Source of the DNA: Bacillota bacterium
Lineage (GTDB): Bacteria > Bacillota > Clostridia > Acetivibrionales > DTU013
Reading direction: 5' to 3'
Length of the DNA stretch: 62,455 nucleotides
Assembly: GCA_023439545.1 (NCBI GenBank)
Contig: JAEXNT010000086.1
Span: 1 to 62,455 of the forward strand
This document shows, in pieces, positions 14,965 to 23,136 of this stretch. Each line of letters starts with the position of its first letter. Position 1 is the first letter of the stretch. The notes under the pieces are model-generated. The model was not told where the DNA came from. It ran no database searches and was given only the letters and a program-made list of their open reading frames with translations. A program made the translations under genes and the position numbers.

Positions 14965-16242
14965 TCAGCTCTCCACCACAAGTGAAACGCCGTCCGGAAT
15001 CACCGTGACCTTCGCGTCGGGCGGCGACAGCCTGTACGCTATTTCGAGAGCCTCTTCAATATTGCCCGCATGCTCCATAAACATATCCTTTACAAGCTGC
15101 GGGTCGCACATATCCGTCACAATAATGACCCTGTGCTTGATCAGTATCCGCGCTAAAATCTGCGCCTGCCACTGATCGCAGATGGTCTCATCCATTGGTA
15201 TGCCCGCTATCCTTTGCGCCACATCGGCAGGCCCTCTGCTATCTTTGAACCATTTGTAAAAGGCTTCCCCGCCATGCCCGTCTTCACACGCGGCGAGCAT
15301 TATAATTATACCGTTCTTTTTTATGCTCATTTCAGCTGTGGACATGCCCTTCACAGACTGATAAATATTCTGGTCAAGCGGATAACCGCCGTTTGTAACA
15401 ACAACGATTTCAGAGGGAACCGCTTTTACCCTTGACAGCGCCGCAACGAAATCGCAGCCCTCTTTGTGCGCCTTCTCGGCGTCTCCTGAAAAGCACCTGA
15501 TTATTTTCTTGTTACTGTCAAGCGCGACATTGAGTATGAATTTCAGACCCGCCGCCTTTGCTGCAAACAGCATATCCCTGTGTACCGGATTATTGTCAAG
15601 ATTGCCGGTAACTGCGCCCGTGTCCGATATAAAACCCGAACAGTGATTGGCAAGCACAGTTTTCTCGCCTGCTATACCCGGAAGTATACTTTTTCTGCCG
15701 CCGGAATATCCGGCAAAAAAGTGAGGCTCGATGAAGCCCTCCGCAACCAGCAGGTCCGCCCAATCGATGAGGGCATTGAGCCACAGCTCGCCGCCCGACG
15801 GCAGTATGCCCTTGTAGACAAGACTATTCCTGTCCCTGCAGTTATGTACGACAATGTCCTCACAATCGGCGACAACCTGCCCGAATTTATTAACGAGTTC
15901 TTCACGGGTGGTATCCCTGTGAAGCCCGGTTGCAACAACGATTTTAATTTTGACGCCGGGGTTATTTTTTCTGATCTCCTCGAGCAGTATCGGCATCGTG
16001 ACTTTTGATGGAACCGGCCTGGTATGGTCGCTTGTAATGACAAGTACTTTCTCTGCACTCCTTGCAAGATCACTGAGTCTGGCCGATCCGACAGGGCACT
16101 CGAGGCTTTTCCTGACAATGGTTTCTTCAGTAGCTTCCGGCCTGAATTTTTCAGCCTGTGAATAAAGGACGCCCGCAAGCCTATCCTCGTCGAGCTCCAG
16201 ACTGATATGCTTTTTACCGTATGGCAGTCTTATTTCTTTCAT
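14965..16242 (-). CDS. larA: LarA-family nickel-dependent hydroxyacid racemase/epimerase
   Basis: A 425-residue cytoplasmic enzyme of the LarA family, which uses the nickel-pincer nucleotide to racemise lactate or epimerise other 2-hydroxyacids by hydride transfer. D72, R75, H108, H174, K184, H200, Q295, K298 and W358 are present at the numbers I recall for the Lactobacillus plantarum enzyme, so it should be active. The GYSGGRKSILPG loop holds the pincer lysine K184. No larB, larC or larE is in the window, so the cofactor must be made from genes elsewhere. It is the last gene of a run that begins with an Lpl-type importer and includes a GH2 enzyme and a sugar kinase, and overlaps the kinase stop by 4 bp. 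A sugar-acid substrate is therefore more likely than lactate, but unproven. Confidence 0.9.
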   Translation of the reverse strand: MKEIRLPYGKKHISLELDEDRLAGVLYSQAEKFRPEATEETIVRKSLECPVGSARLSDLARSAEKVLVITSDHTRPVPSKVTMPILLEEIRKNNPGVKIKIVVATGLHRDTTREELVNKFGQVVADCEDIVVHNCRDRNSLVYKGILPSGGELWLNALIDWADLLVAEGFIEPHFFAGYSGGRKSILPGIAGEKTVLANHCSGFISDTGAVTGNLDNNPVHRDMLFAAKAAGLKFILNVALDSNKKIIRCFSGDAEKAHKEGCDFVAALSRVKAVPSEIVVVTNGGYPLDQNIYQSVKGMSTAEMSIKKNGIIIMLAACEDGHGGEAFYKWFKDSRGPADVAQRIAGIPMDETICDQWQAQILARILIKHRVIIVTDMCDPQLVKDMFMEHAGNIEEALEIAYRLSPPDAKVTVIPDGVSLVVES

Positions 16243-17603
16243 TCACAGATATTCCTTTCTTTCAGGCAGTCGTCCGCGATTACCGATGAAACGCTGCCTA
16301 TAAGGGTTATGTCAATATCGGCAAGGCCCGATGCCTCAATGCCCTCCCCCGCAATCAGGGGCTTAAGGATATTGTCCATATCCGGCATCAGCGGCCGGGT
16401 GACACCGATCCGCCTGAACAGCCGGATGTTGTCGATACAGTCTGCTATCTCGCTCTTCAACCTCGGAAGAACATATTTATTCGTAGCTATGCCTCCCTCA
16501 AAAAACAGCGCATGGCCGTGCCCGTTCCCGGCAGGTCCCATTTTGACTATCGTAGCAACCACAGAGTTTGCTATTGAACCTATTGTACGCTTCATAAGCA
16601 TTGCCGTAATTTCCTGCAACTCGGAAAATGCCTCTTTGCCTATTATATCAAATATTTCAGCGGCGCTCCCCTCGAGGCTGCCGCCCTCAAGCGAGCTTTG
16701 CCAAATCCGGGTCATTGTCTGCGATCCGTGCGAGTCGCAGAAATAGGCGTGAAGGTCATACTTGCCGAGCTGCGAACCAGGCTCTCCCGCTTTTATTTTT
16801 ATGCATCTGTCCATCAGGCCGAAAAGCCCTTTGCCCGCGACCGCATAGTGATACTGATGATTCTCGGTGGCGTCCGCCGGGTACAGCTCTTCATCCCCGT
16901 CGATAATAGGCGCTATCCCCATTTGTATGTAGTTCTCTTCATCGCCGGAGGCGAGCCCCGTGCCGCAGATGATAAGCGTCGTGCTGTCGTCAGGCCTTAC
17001 ATCGCATAACGATACGGCGCCATGATGGGCTATGATACCGTCGGACTGGTAAAATAATTTAACCAGCGGAAGTGCTCTGCTCTCAAAGTATTTTTTGATA
17101 TTCCAGTCAAAGTCAAGCTCCGGCGTCACCTCATCCATGCTTCGCGCAATTATACCGTTGAGGTTCGGCACTTTCGTAGGATGATACGGCGCCTTCCCGT
17201 TAATCGACATCGGGAAGGAAAAGCCCATGCAAGTGCCGCTTTCACGCTTCAGATACTCTTTTACACACTCATCCCGGATCAAGAGACCGTCAAAAAAGGC
17301 ATAAAAATCCGTGGGCTGCTGTGGTATCGGCATGCTCTTTACATGTTCGACCCGCATCCTGCCGTCCTTCATCGAGGCGATCATAAGCTTGAGGTTGGTG
17401 CCTCCAAGTGAGATGCCCAGGGCGGATTTATGGTTTTTGAAGCTGTCGGGCTTTTGTTTTGCTATCCGGAAGTGAGGCTTCATGCCTGAAGAGAATACCG
17501 GAGCCCTGCCTTCTCTGAATAATTCAATCAGTCTGATAAGTTCCGCGTCCCTGTCGAAAGCCAGTCTCTGGATTAATGTCTTATTCCCGAGCGCGTTTTT
17601 CAT
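16239..17603 (-). CDS. Hexokinase-like sugar kinase (ASKHA fold)
   Basis: A 454-residue protein with the two-lobed actin-like kinase fold. Phosphate-1 loop SLGGTN is at 65-70, a hexokinase-like sugar segment GFSFPMS at 127-133 followed by PTKVPNLNG, a candidate catalytic base D188 in YQSDGIIAHHG, and phosphate-2 GTGLASG at 214-220. Length and the FSFP segment are closer to eukaryotic-type hexokinases than to the about 300-residue ROK kinases normal in Firmicutes. It lies between the GH2 gene and larA, so it probably phosphorylates the monosaccharide released by the GH2 enzyme. ATG at 17603 follows AAAGGATG. The sugar is unknown; the kinase assignment rests on motifs only. Confidence 0.65.
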   Translation of the reverse strand: MKNALGNKTLIQRLAFDRDAELIRLIELFREGRAPVFSSGMKPHFRIAKQKPDSFKNHKSALGISLGGTNLKLMIASMKDGRMRVEHVKSMPIPQQPTDFYAFFDGLLIRDECVKEYLKRESGTCMGFSFPMSINGKAPYHPTKVPNLNGIIARSMDEVTPELDFDWNIKKYFESRALPLVKLFYQSDGIIAHHGAVSLCDVRPDDSTTLIICGTGLASGDEENYIQMGIAPIIDGDEELYPADATENHQYHYAVAGKGLFGLMDRCIKIKAGEPGSQLGKYDLHAYFCDSHGSQTMTRIWQSSLEGGSLEGSAAEIFDIIGKEAFSELQEITAMLMKRTIGSIANSVVATIVKMGPAGNGHGHALFFEGGIATNKYVLPRLKSEIADCIDNIRLFRRIGVTRPLMPDMDNILKPLIAGEGIEASGLADIDITLIGSVSSVIADDCLKERNICE

Positions 17604-17655
17604 TTATATTTTCATCCTTTCTCATCTTATTAAGTGCGCAAACCACTAAAATGCA

Positions 17656-17689
17656 ATAGCGTGCAGATGAAGTAAAATCCACACGCTAT
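17656..17689 (-). other. Intercistronic stem-loop between GH2 and kinase genes
   Basis: ATAGCGTG (17656-17663) pairs with CACGCTAT (17682-17689) around an 18-nt loop in the 111-bp spacer. No U-tract follows on minus, so it may stabilise or process the transcript rather than end it. Confidence 0.5.
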
Positions 17690-17714
17690 CCCATTATTAA
17701 TTACAGTTTGATTA

Positions 17715-20225
17715 TTACAGCGGCTTTGCCCAGCTAACCTCGGAAACAGCCTTTGAGTAATGCGCTTTTGCATAAACCGTTCCGCTCGTATGTTTGCCGG
17801 ATATGCTGACGAGCTTGGTTTCAAAGGGCAACAGGTCAAAATAATTGTCTTCAAAATGCCAGCCAAATTCGTCGCCGTCATCGTTGCCTGAGAGTTCGAT
17901 GCATCTTGCAAACTTATCGGCAGTAACTTTGAGAATACCATTATCCACTTCAAGCTTTACCTCGGCCTGCGGAAAATCGATATGCCTCTCAATATCCACA
18001 TAGCCCACTGCCCTGCCAACCTGCCTGCCGTCCGGCGCCTCAAGCGCCGCAAACAATATGTTGTCGCGCTTGAAATACCTGAAGCTGTCCAGGTTCGTAA
18101 GGACTGCCGATTCGCCCGCAGGCACCGCCACGGATTTTGTAAACTCCATAATCACCTGATTCCGGGATATATCGAAAAGCTTCACGCAAAGCTTGCCCAT
18201 AACGTCTTGCGCCGTATCGTTCACGCCCCAGACATAAACATGATCTTTTACGTCAAACGTCAGCAAAAAAGGCTCAAAAGCACGCCTCACGCTGTAGTAC
18301 GGGATATGCTTTTCTCCGTAATAATCAACCAGCGCGCAATAGAACTGAGGCCATGTGGCGTTGAATTTCCATATAAGGTGGCCGTTTGACCGCCTCTCTC
18401 CGGCGCTGTCATAAGCGGGCTTACCGCGGCGGGTATCTGCTATTTCTTTATAAAGGCGCAGTCCCGCGGCGGCTGTAAGCTTATAAATCAAAGATCCGGC
18501 GTCGGTCGCATCATAGAACTGCTCTATCGGGCCCAGCTTTTTGAGCGCATTGACCATTGCCCTTCTTTCCAGAGCGGGAGGTATTGCGTACGGCTTTCCG
18601 TATACCGCCGAATCAACAAACCCTTCCGGCCATAAGTGCTTCTCTTTTATAAAGCGCTTAAGGCTCTTGAGTTCCGGCGGAAACGTAGTAATATTCTCAG
18701 TATAGAATACGGCATATTCTTCGCCCGGAACATAGGATAATATGCCATGGCTGCCATGCGTATCCCCGAAAAGCGGGTCCGACGACTGCTCGCCCCCGCT
18801 TGGGCTTGAATCGTGATAATACCGCGTGGGATCCAGTTCCAAACACAGTTTCCTGTACTCATGAGTAAGCAATTTGTGGCCGAAGCTCGCTTTATCATTG
18901 AACAACTCCGCCATAAAGAGCGTTTCGTTGCTCCCGCACCACAAAAGAATTGACGGATGGTTCTTTATGCGCCTTATCAGATTCGCCGCTTCAGCCAGGT
19001 ACAGTTTCATATACTCTTCGCTGTCAGGCAATTGCGAAAACTCATGGAAGAAGTCCTGCCAGATCATAATGCCGCGCCTGTCGGCCTCGGCATAAAGCTC
19101 GTCGCCATAGACCTCGCCCGGTCCCCATATTCTCAGCATATTGAAATTGCACTTATCGGCATTATCCATGATCTTTACCGCCGATTCCGGGTTCCAGCGG
19201 TGGGATATGCTGCCGATCGGAGCGATATTCGAGCCCCAGAATTTCATCAGTACGCCATTAACCCTGAATTTCAGGCTACCGACCACCTTTACATCGCGGA
19301 ACCCTGTCAGGCGCTCGTAATAATCACGCTTTACACCGTCGACATATACCGTAAATCCGGCCAGGTACAGCGACTGGTCGCCGTACTTCCTGGGCCACCA
19401 CATTTTGGGGTTCTGTAGCTTGAAAGTAACGCTCTCATGATAGTCTGACCGCTCGGTGGCTTTTACTTTAACACGCTTGCAGAAAACGCTTGCGCTATTT
19501 TCTTCACACAGCTCGAACTCGGCTTCGACTTCGCCGCCGCAGGCTCTGCCCGCAACAGACATATTAACTATGACCTCGGAATAATCCGGATTCAGTTCAT
19601 ATGTGATTTCCGACTGCGTAATCTCTGCTTCGTCAGGCATTTCAAGGTATACATTTCCGCAAATGCCTATCGGCGTGAAATACGGCTTGGCGCCATAGTA
19701 ATCGCTGAAATCACCCGTAGCCTTGCGAAACATATTGCACAGCCTTATGACGCCCTTCCATTCTTCGGGCATATTCCGGCTGTAGTTGTCCATCAGCTTA
19801 TGCAGGGAATGAAAATAAACAATGAGCTCATTTTCATGGCGGAGCAGGCCGGAGACTTCCAGCCGCAGTGGAAGATACATGGATTTGCTCTCCGCTATCC
19901 TTTTGCCGTTGAGATATATGTCGCAAACGGTATCGAGCCCTTCAAAATTCAGGTAAATCATACCGCTGTTTTGCGGCCTGTTAAATTCACAACTGTAAAT
20001 CCAGTCTTTTTCCTCAACCCACCTTAAGTATTCCGCTTCGCCGTCTTCAATTACCGAAGCGCCCAGCCGCCCTTTTTCAATCAGAGCGGCTTGAGCTTCC
20101 TCGGGTTTACCTATATAGATCAATTCGTCCTTCTGATTTCTTATCATTTCATAGGTGGAAACAATCGCTCCGCCGGCTTCACACTGTCTTATCGACCAGT
20201 TCTCAAGCTTTGTAACGCCCTTCAT
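17715..20225 (-). CDS. Glycoside hydrolase family 2, beta-mannosidase-like
   Basis: An 836-residue cytoplasmic enzyme without signal peptide. Layout: jelly-roll sugar-binding domain (about 70-200, with WIYSCEF and GLDTVCDIYLNGKRI), immunoglobulin-like domain (about 205-310), TIM barrel (about 315-640) and C-terminal beta domains. Acid/base E434 lies in LLWCGSNET, the GH2 NE motif, preceded by the usual IKNHPSI. E510 in FYTENI is a candidate nucleophile. FNMLRIWGPG and GIMIWQDFF are characteristic of the beta-mannosidase branch. It probably trims non-reducing beta-mannosyl (or similar) residues from oligosaccharides imported by the transporter three genes upstream. ATG at 20225 follows GGTGGG. 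Exact sugar specificity cannot be read from the sequence. Confidence 0.88.
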   Translation of the reverse strand: MKGVTKLENWSIRQCEAGGAIVSTYEMIRNQKDELIYIGKPEEAQAALIEKGRLGASVIEDGEAEYLRWVEEKDWIYSCEFNRPQNSGMIYLNFEGLDTVCDIYLNGKRIAESKSMYLPLRLEVSGLLRHENELIVYFHSLHKLMDNYSRNMPEEWKGVIRLCNMFRKATGDFSDYYGAKPYFTPIGICGNVYLEMPDEAEITQSEITYELNPDYSEVIVNMSVAGRACGGEVEAEFELCEENSASVFCKRVKVKATERSDYHESVTFKLQNPKMWWPRKYGDQSLYLAGFTVYVDGVKRDYYERLTGFRDVKVVGSLKFRVNGVLMKFWGSNIAPIGSISHRWNPESAVKIMDNADKCNFNMLRIWGPGEVYGDELYAEADRRGIMIWQDFFHEFSQLPDSEEYMKLYLAEAANLIRRIKNHPSILLWCGSNETLFMAELFNDKASFGHKLLTHEYRKLCLELDPTRYYHDSSPSGGEQSSDPLFGDTHGSHGILSYVPGEEYAVFYTENITTFPPELKSLKRFIKEKHLWPEGFVDSAVYGKPYAIPPALERRAMVNALKKLGPIEQFYDATDAGSLIYKLTAAAGLRLYKEIADTRRGKPAYDSAGERRSNGHLIWKFNATWPQFYCALVDYYGEKHIPYYSVRRAFEPFLLTFDVKDHVYVWGVNDTAQDVMGKLCVKLFDISRNQVIMEFTKSVAVPAGESAVLTNLDSFRYFKRDNILFAALEAPDGRQVGRAVGYVDIERHIDFPQAEVKLEVDNGILKVTADKFARCIELSGNDDGDEFGWHFEDNYFDLLPFETKLVSISGKHTSGTVYAKAHYSKAVSEVSWAKPL

Positions 20226-20242
20226 AAATTACAGCCCACCTT

Positions 20243-21142
20243 TTATACGTTTTCAGGGACTATTCCGACAGAGTTCAGGCGTTTCTTGGCCTCTGCATAT
20301 ACCTCATCCGACAGTCTGCCCTTGCCGGCCGCCTTGATATTTTCAGCAAGATGCTCCGCGCTCTTTGTGCCGACAATCGCGGTTTTTATACCGGGATGTG
20401 TAAGCGTATACCGCAGCAGGAAGTCATTCTGGGTTTCGTCCTTCTCGCACAGCTCTTTGAGCCTTGCCTTTTCAAAAAGCTCATCATAGTTGGCGAAGTA
20501 TTTTTTGAGCGCTCCCCTTGCTACGATGCCAATGCCCTTATCCGCGGCTTTCTGAATTGCTATCTCGCTGGTCCTGGTCAGACCGCCGTACACTGTCTGA
20601 ATGACATCAAATACACCCCACTCCATGCATTCCGTCAGACAATTAAACCCGTATTTTGCGGGATACAACTCCTCGGTCGGCATGCCGTTCCTGACAGTGA
20701 TGGCTGCGTGGCGGATTTTTCCGGCCTTTTTCAGGTCAAACAAGGTTTTTACTATGTCATCCTCACGACCGCCGGGCATATCCGCCGGCTGTGGCGCATG
20801 AAGCTGCAGCACATCAATATAGTCAGTTTTCATGAGCTTCAGGCTGTTTTCGATATTGCTCATTATCGTTTTTCTGTCAAAAATGTGGCCGGGGCCTACG
20901 CCTGAGAGATTGCAGCAGCATTTTGACGCAAGGAAGTATTCACTTCTTCTGTTTGCAATGCCTGCGCCTATGAATTCCTCGCTTGGCCCGTAGCAGGGTG
21001 AGGTATCGATATAGTTGATTCCGTTGTCGAGCACCTTGTTGAGCAGAACGGCGGCTTCCTGAGCATTCAGCTTTCCGAGCTCCATGGCTCCGAAACCTAA
21101 GGCTGTGACTTTCATTTCAGATGTTAAATATCTTTTTTCCAT
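20243..21142 (-). CDS. Aldo/keto reductase
   Basis: A 299-residue NADPH-dependent oxidoreductase of TIM-barrel fold. The catalytic tetrad D46, Y51, K74 and H115 is complete (NYIDTSPCYG, FLASKCC, LQLHAP), and the C-terminal GTKSAEHLAENIKA segment binds the cofactor 2'-phosphate region. Length is normal. It sits 25 bp after the permease gene and 17 bp before the GH2 gene on the same strand, inside the carbohydrate operon, so a role in reducing or oxidising a sugar intermediate is likely. A cluster of four cysteines (CCCNL, 75-77 plus C50) is near the active site but of unknown importance. ATG at 21142 follows AGGAG. Confidence 0.88.
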   Translation of the reverse strand: MEKRYLTSEMKVTALGFGAMELGKLNAQEAAVLLNKVLDNGINYIDTSPCYGPSEEFIGAGIANRRSEYFLASKCCCNLSGVGPGHIFDRKTIMSNIENSLKLMKTDYIDVLQLHAPQPADMPGGREDDIVKTLFDLKKAGKIRHAAITVRNGMPTEELYPAKYGFNCLTECMEWGVFDVIQTVYGGLTRTSEIAIQKAADKGIGIVARGALKKYFANYDELFEKARLKELCEKDETQNDFLLRYTLTHPGIKTAIVGTKSAEHLAENIKAAGKGRLSDEVYAEAKKRLNSVGIVPENV

Positions 21143-21167
21143 AATAATATATCTCCTTTTTTATTGT

Positions 21168-22049
21168 TTACTCTTTAATTGCGCCTATCATAACGCCCTT
21201 GACGAAATACTTCTGCAGGAACGGATAAAGTGCAAGTATCGGTATTGTCGCAACCATAATAACGGCATACTTAATCGTCTGGCTGACCATTTGGGTGTCG
21301 CCTGTATCACCGCCTGCGACCATACTGGTCGTATCATTTTGGATAAGTATCTCCCTGAGTACGAGCTGCAGAGGATAGAGATCCCTGTCGCGAAGAAATA
21401 TCATCGCGTTGAACCACGCATTCCAGTTGGCAACCCCATAAAAAAGTATCATGACTGCAATGGTAGACATGGAAAGCGGGATCATAATTCTGAACAAAAT
21501 AGTAAAATGCCCGGCGCCATCGATCTTCGCAGATTCTTCCATGCTCTCCGGAATAGACATAAACGCCGTTCTCATAATGATCAGGTTAAAGGTATTGATT
21601 GCCGTAGGCAGTATTAACGCCAGTAATGAATCATCAATATGTACTGAGCGGACCGTCAGGTAAAAAGGAATTAGTCCGCCGTTGAAAAACATGGTGAAAA
21701 CAATGATAAGCATAATAGCCTTTTTCAGCATAATTCTTTTTCTCGAGAGAAAATATGCCCCCAGCGCCGTAAGCAGTATATTCAACATAACCCCTAAAAC
21801 GACCACAACTAATGTATTACGGTAACCAACACCAATCATGGGATTCTGTATTACCGCTTTATAAGACTCCAGGCTAAACCCTTCGGTACGGAATAGAAAC
21901 CCCGTATGCGCCAGGAACCTGCTGGGCACACTGAATGATGCAAAAGCAACATACAGGAGCGGGTAAAAAGTTACCGCCATTAACAGAACCATAAATGTAA
22001 TGTTTACAATATTAAAAATCCTTGATCCGATCGTTTCTTTTACTCTCAA
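21168..22049 (-). CDS. CUT1 ABC sugar permease, LplC/YtcP type
   Basis: A 293-residue permease with six membrane spans and the coupling motif EESAKIDGAGHFTILFRIMIP (EAA loop, split reading). The end ALYPFLQKYFVKGVMIGAIKE, in particular KYFVKGVMIGAIK, is typical of LplC/YtcP proteins of complex-carbohydrate importers. Start TTG at 22049 is chosen because GAGGTGA lies five bases upstream; an in-frame ATG further up would overlap the other permease gene. It pairs with the permease at 22060-23031. No ATPase gene accompanies it, so a shared MsmX-like ATPase is expected. Confidence 0.88.
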   Translation of the reverse strand: MRVKETIGSRIFNIVNITFMVLLMAVTFYPLLYVAFASFSVPSRFLAHTGFLFRTEGFSLESYKAVIQNPMIGVGYRNTLVVVVLGVMLNILLTALGAYFLSRKRIMLKKAIMLIIVFTMFFNGGLIPFYLTVRSVHIDDSLLALILPTAINTFNLIIMRTAFMSIPESMEESAKIDGAGHFTILFRIMIPLSMSTIAVMILFYGVANWNAWFNAMIFLRDRDLYPLQLVLREILIQNDTTSMVAGGDTGDTQMVSQTIKYAVIMVATIPILALYPFLQKYFVKGVMIGAIKE

Positions 22050-22059
22050 AATTATCACC

Positions 22060-23031
22060 TCACCATAAACTCGTGTCATTGAATTTCCTGCTAATCCAGT
22101 TCGAGAGAAAAAGAAAAGCAAAATTTATCACCGAATTAAACAATCCTACGGCCGTACTGTAGCTGAACTCAAAGTTCTGAAGACCCAGCCTGTATGTATA
22201 CGAAGATATTACATCCGAGGTGGTATATATGGCCGGGTTATATAAAAGAATAATTTTTTCAAAGCCAACGTTCATGATATTGCCCATACGAAGTATAAGC
22301 ATTACGATAATTGTAGGCATAATGCCCGGAATAGTAATATTCCATAGCTGCCTCCAACGTCCGCCGCCGTCGATCTGTATGGCTTCGTACTGCTGCTGAT
22401 CTATCCCTATTATTGCCGCGAGATAGATTATGGAGCCCCAGCCTACTTCCTGCCATATACCCGAAATAACATATATCGGAACGAAATTATTGGGGTTATT
22501 GAGCATCGTGTTCATTGGAAGGCCAAAAAAGTGCAGCGCATATGATATAATTCCGGTATTGCTTGTAAATTCAAGAATCATTCCGCAGACGACAACTAGT
22601 GAAATAAAGTGCGGTATATATGTAACCGTCTGCACTACCCTTTTAAACAACCGGCCTCTCAGCTCATTGAGCAGGAGAGCAAGGATTATGGGAGCCGGAA
22701 AGCCGAAAATAATAGATGTTGCGCTTATTATTAAAGTGTTTGAGAAAACTCTTGTAAAATATGGCCCCGTGAAAAAATCAACAAAGTTGCTGAAGCCTAC
22801 CCATGGACTTCCCAGAATACCGATTCCGGGTCTGAAATTTTTAAACGCAATAACCACACCGTACATCGGTCCATAACAAAATATGGCGTAATATACGAGT
22901 ACAGGCACAATCATCAGATATAAGCCTTTATTTGCGCCTATAAACCTGATAAGCCGTTTAAAGTATGATTCTTTATTCACTGCAACAGAGCCGCTCACTT
23001 GCCCGCCGGAATTTAAAGCTACCATTTTCAT
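22060..23031 (-). CDS. CUT1 ABC sugar permease, LplB type
   Basis: A 323-residue permease with a basic cytoplasmic N-terminus, six membrane spans and the coupling loop YEAIQIDGGGRWRQLWNITIPG, split here, with the EA-x-x-IDGAG-type motif. LLNELRGRLFKRVVQTVTYIPHF (split) is a hallmark of the LplB group. It follows the binding-protein gene by 105 bp with a strong stem-loop between them, and precedes its partner permease by 10 bp. It should form the channel for an oligosaccharide taken from the lipoprotein at 23137-24804. ATG at 23031 follows GAGG. Confidence 0.9.
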   Translation of the reverse strand: MKMVALNSGGQVSGSVAVNKESYFKRLIRFIGANKGLYLMIVPVLVYYAIFCYGPMYGVVIAFKNFRPGIGILGSPWVGFSNFVDFFTGPYFTRVFSNTLIISATSIIFGFPAPIILALLLNELRGRLFKRVVQTVTYIPHFISLVVVCGMILEFTSNTGIISYALHFFGLPMNTMLNNPNNFVPIYVISGIWQEVGWGSIIYLAAIIGIDQQQYEAIQIDGGGRWRQLWNITIPGIMPTIIVMLILRMGNIMNVGFEKIILLYNPAIYTTSDVISSYTYRLGLQNFEFSYSTAVGLFNSVINFAFLFLSNWISRKFNDTSLW

Positions 23032-23080
23032 GACGAAAACCTCATTTATAATGATTAATCGAAACTTGTACTTGTTATTT

Positions 23081-23125
23081 ACATGTATGGGACGGTTTGC
23101 TATATCAAATCCGTCCCATACATGT
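23081..23125 (-). other. Strong intercistronic stem-loop after the binding-protein gene
   Basis: A perfect 15-bp stem, ACATGTATGGGACGG with CCGTCCCATACATGT, extended inward by TTTG/CAAA. It starts 11 bp past the lipoprotein stop. On minus it is not followed by a U-run, so it probably protects the upstream message from 3' decay and lowers read-through into the permeases. Confidence 0.8.
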
Positions 23126-23136
23126 CAGGAGGTCAT

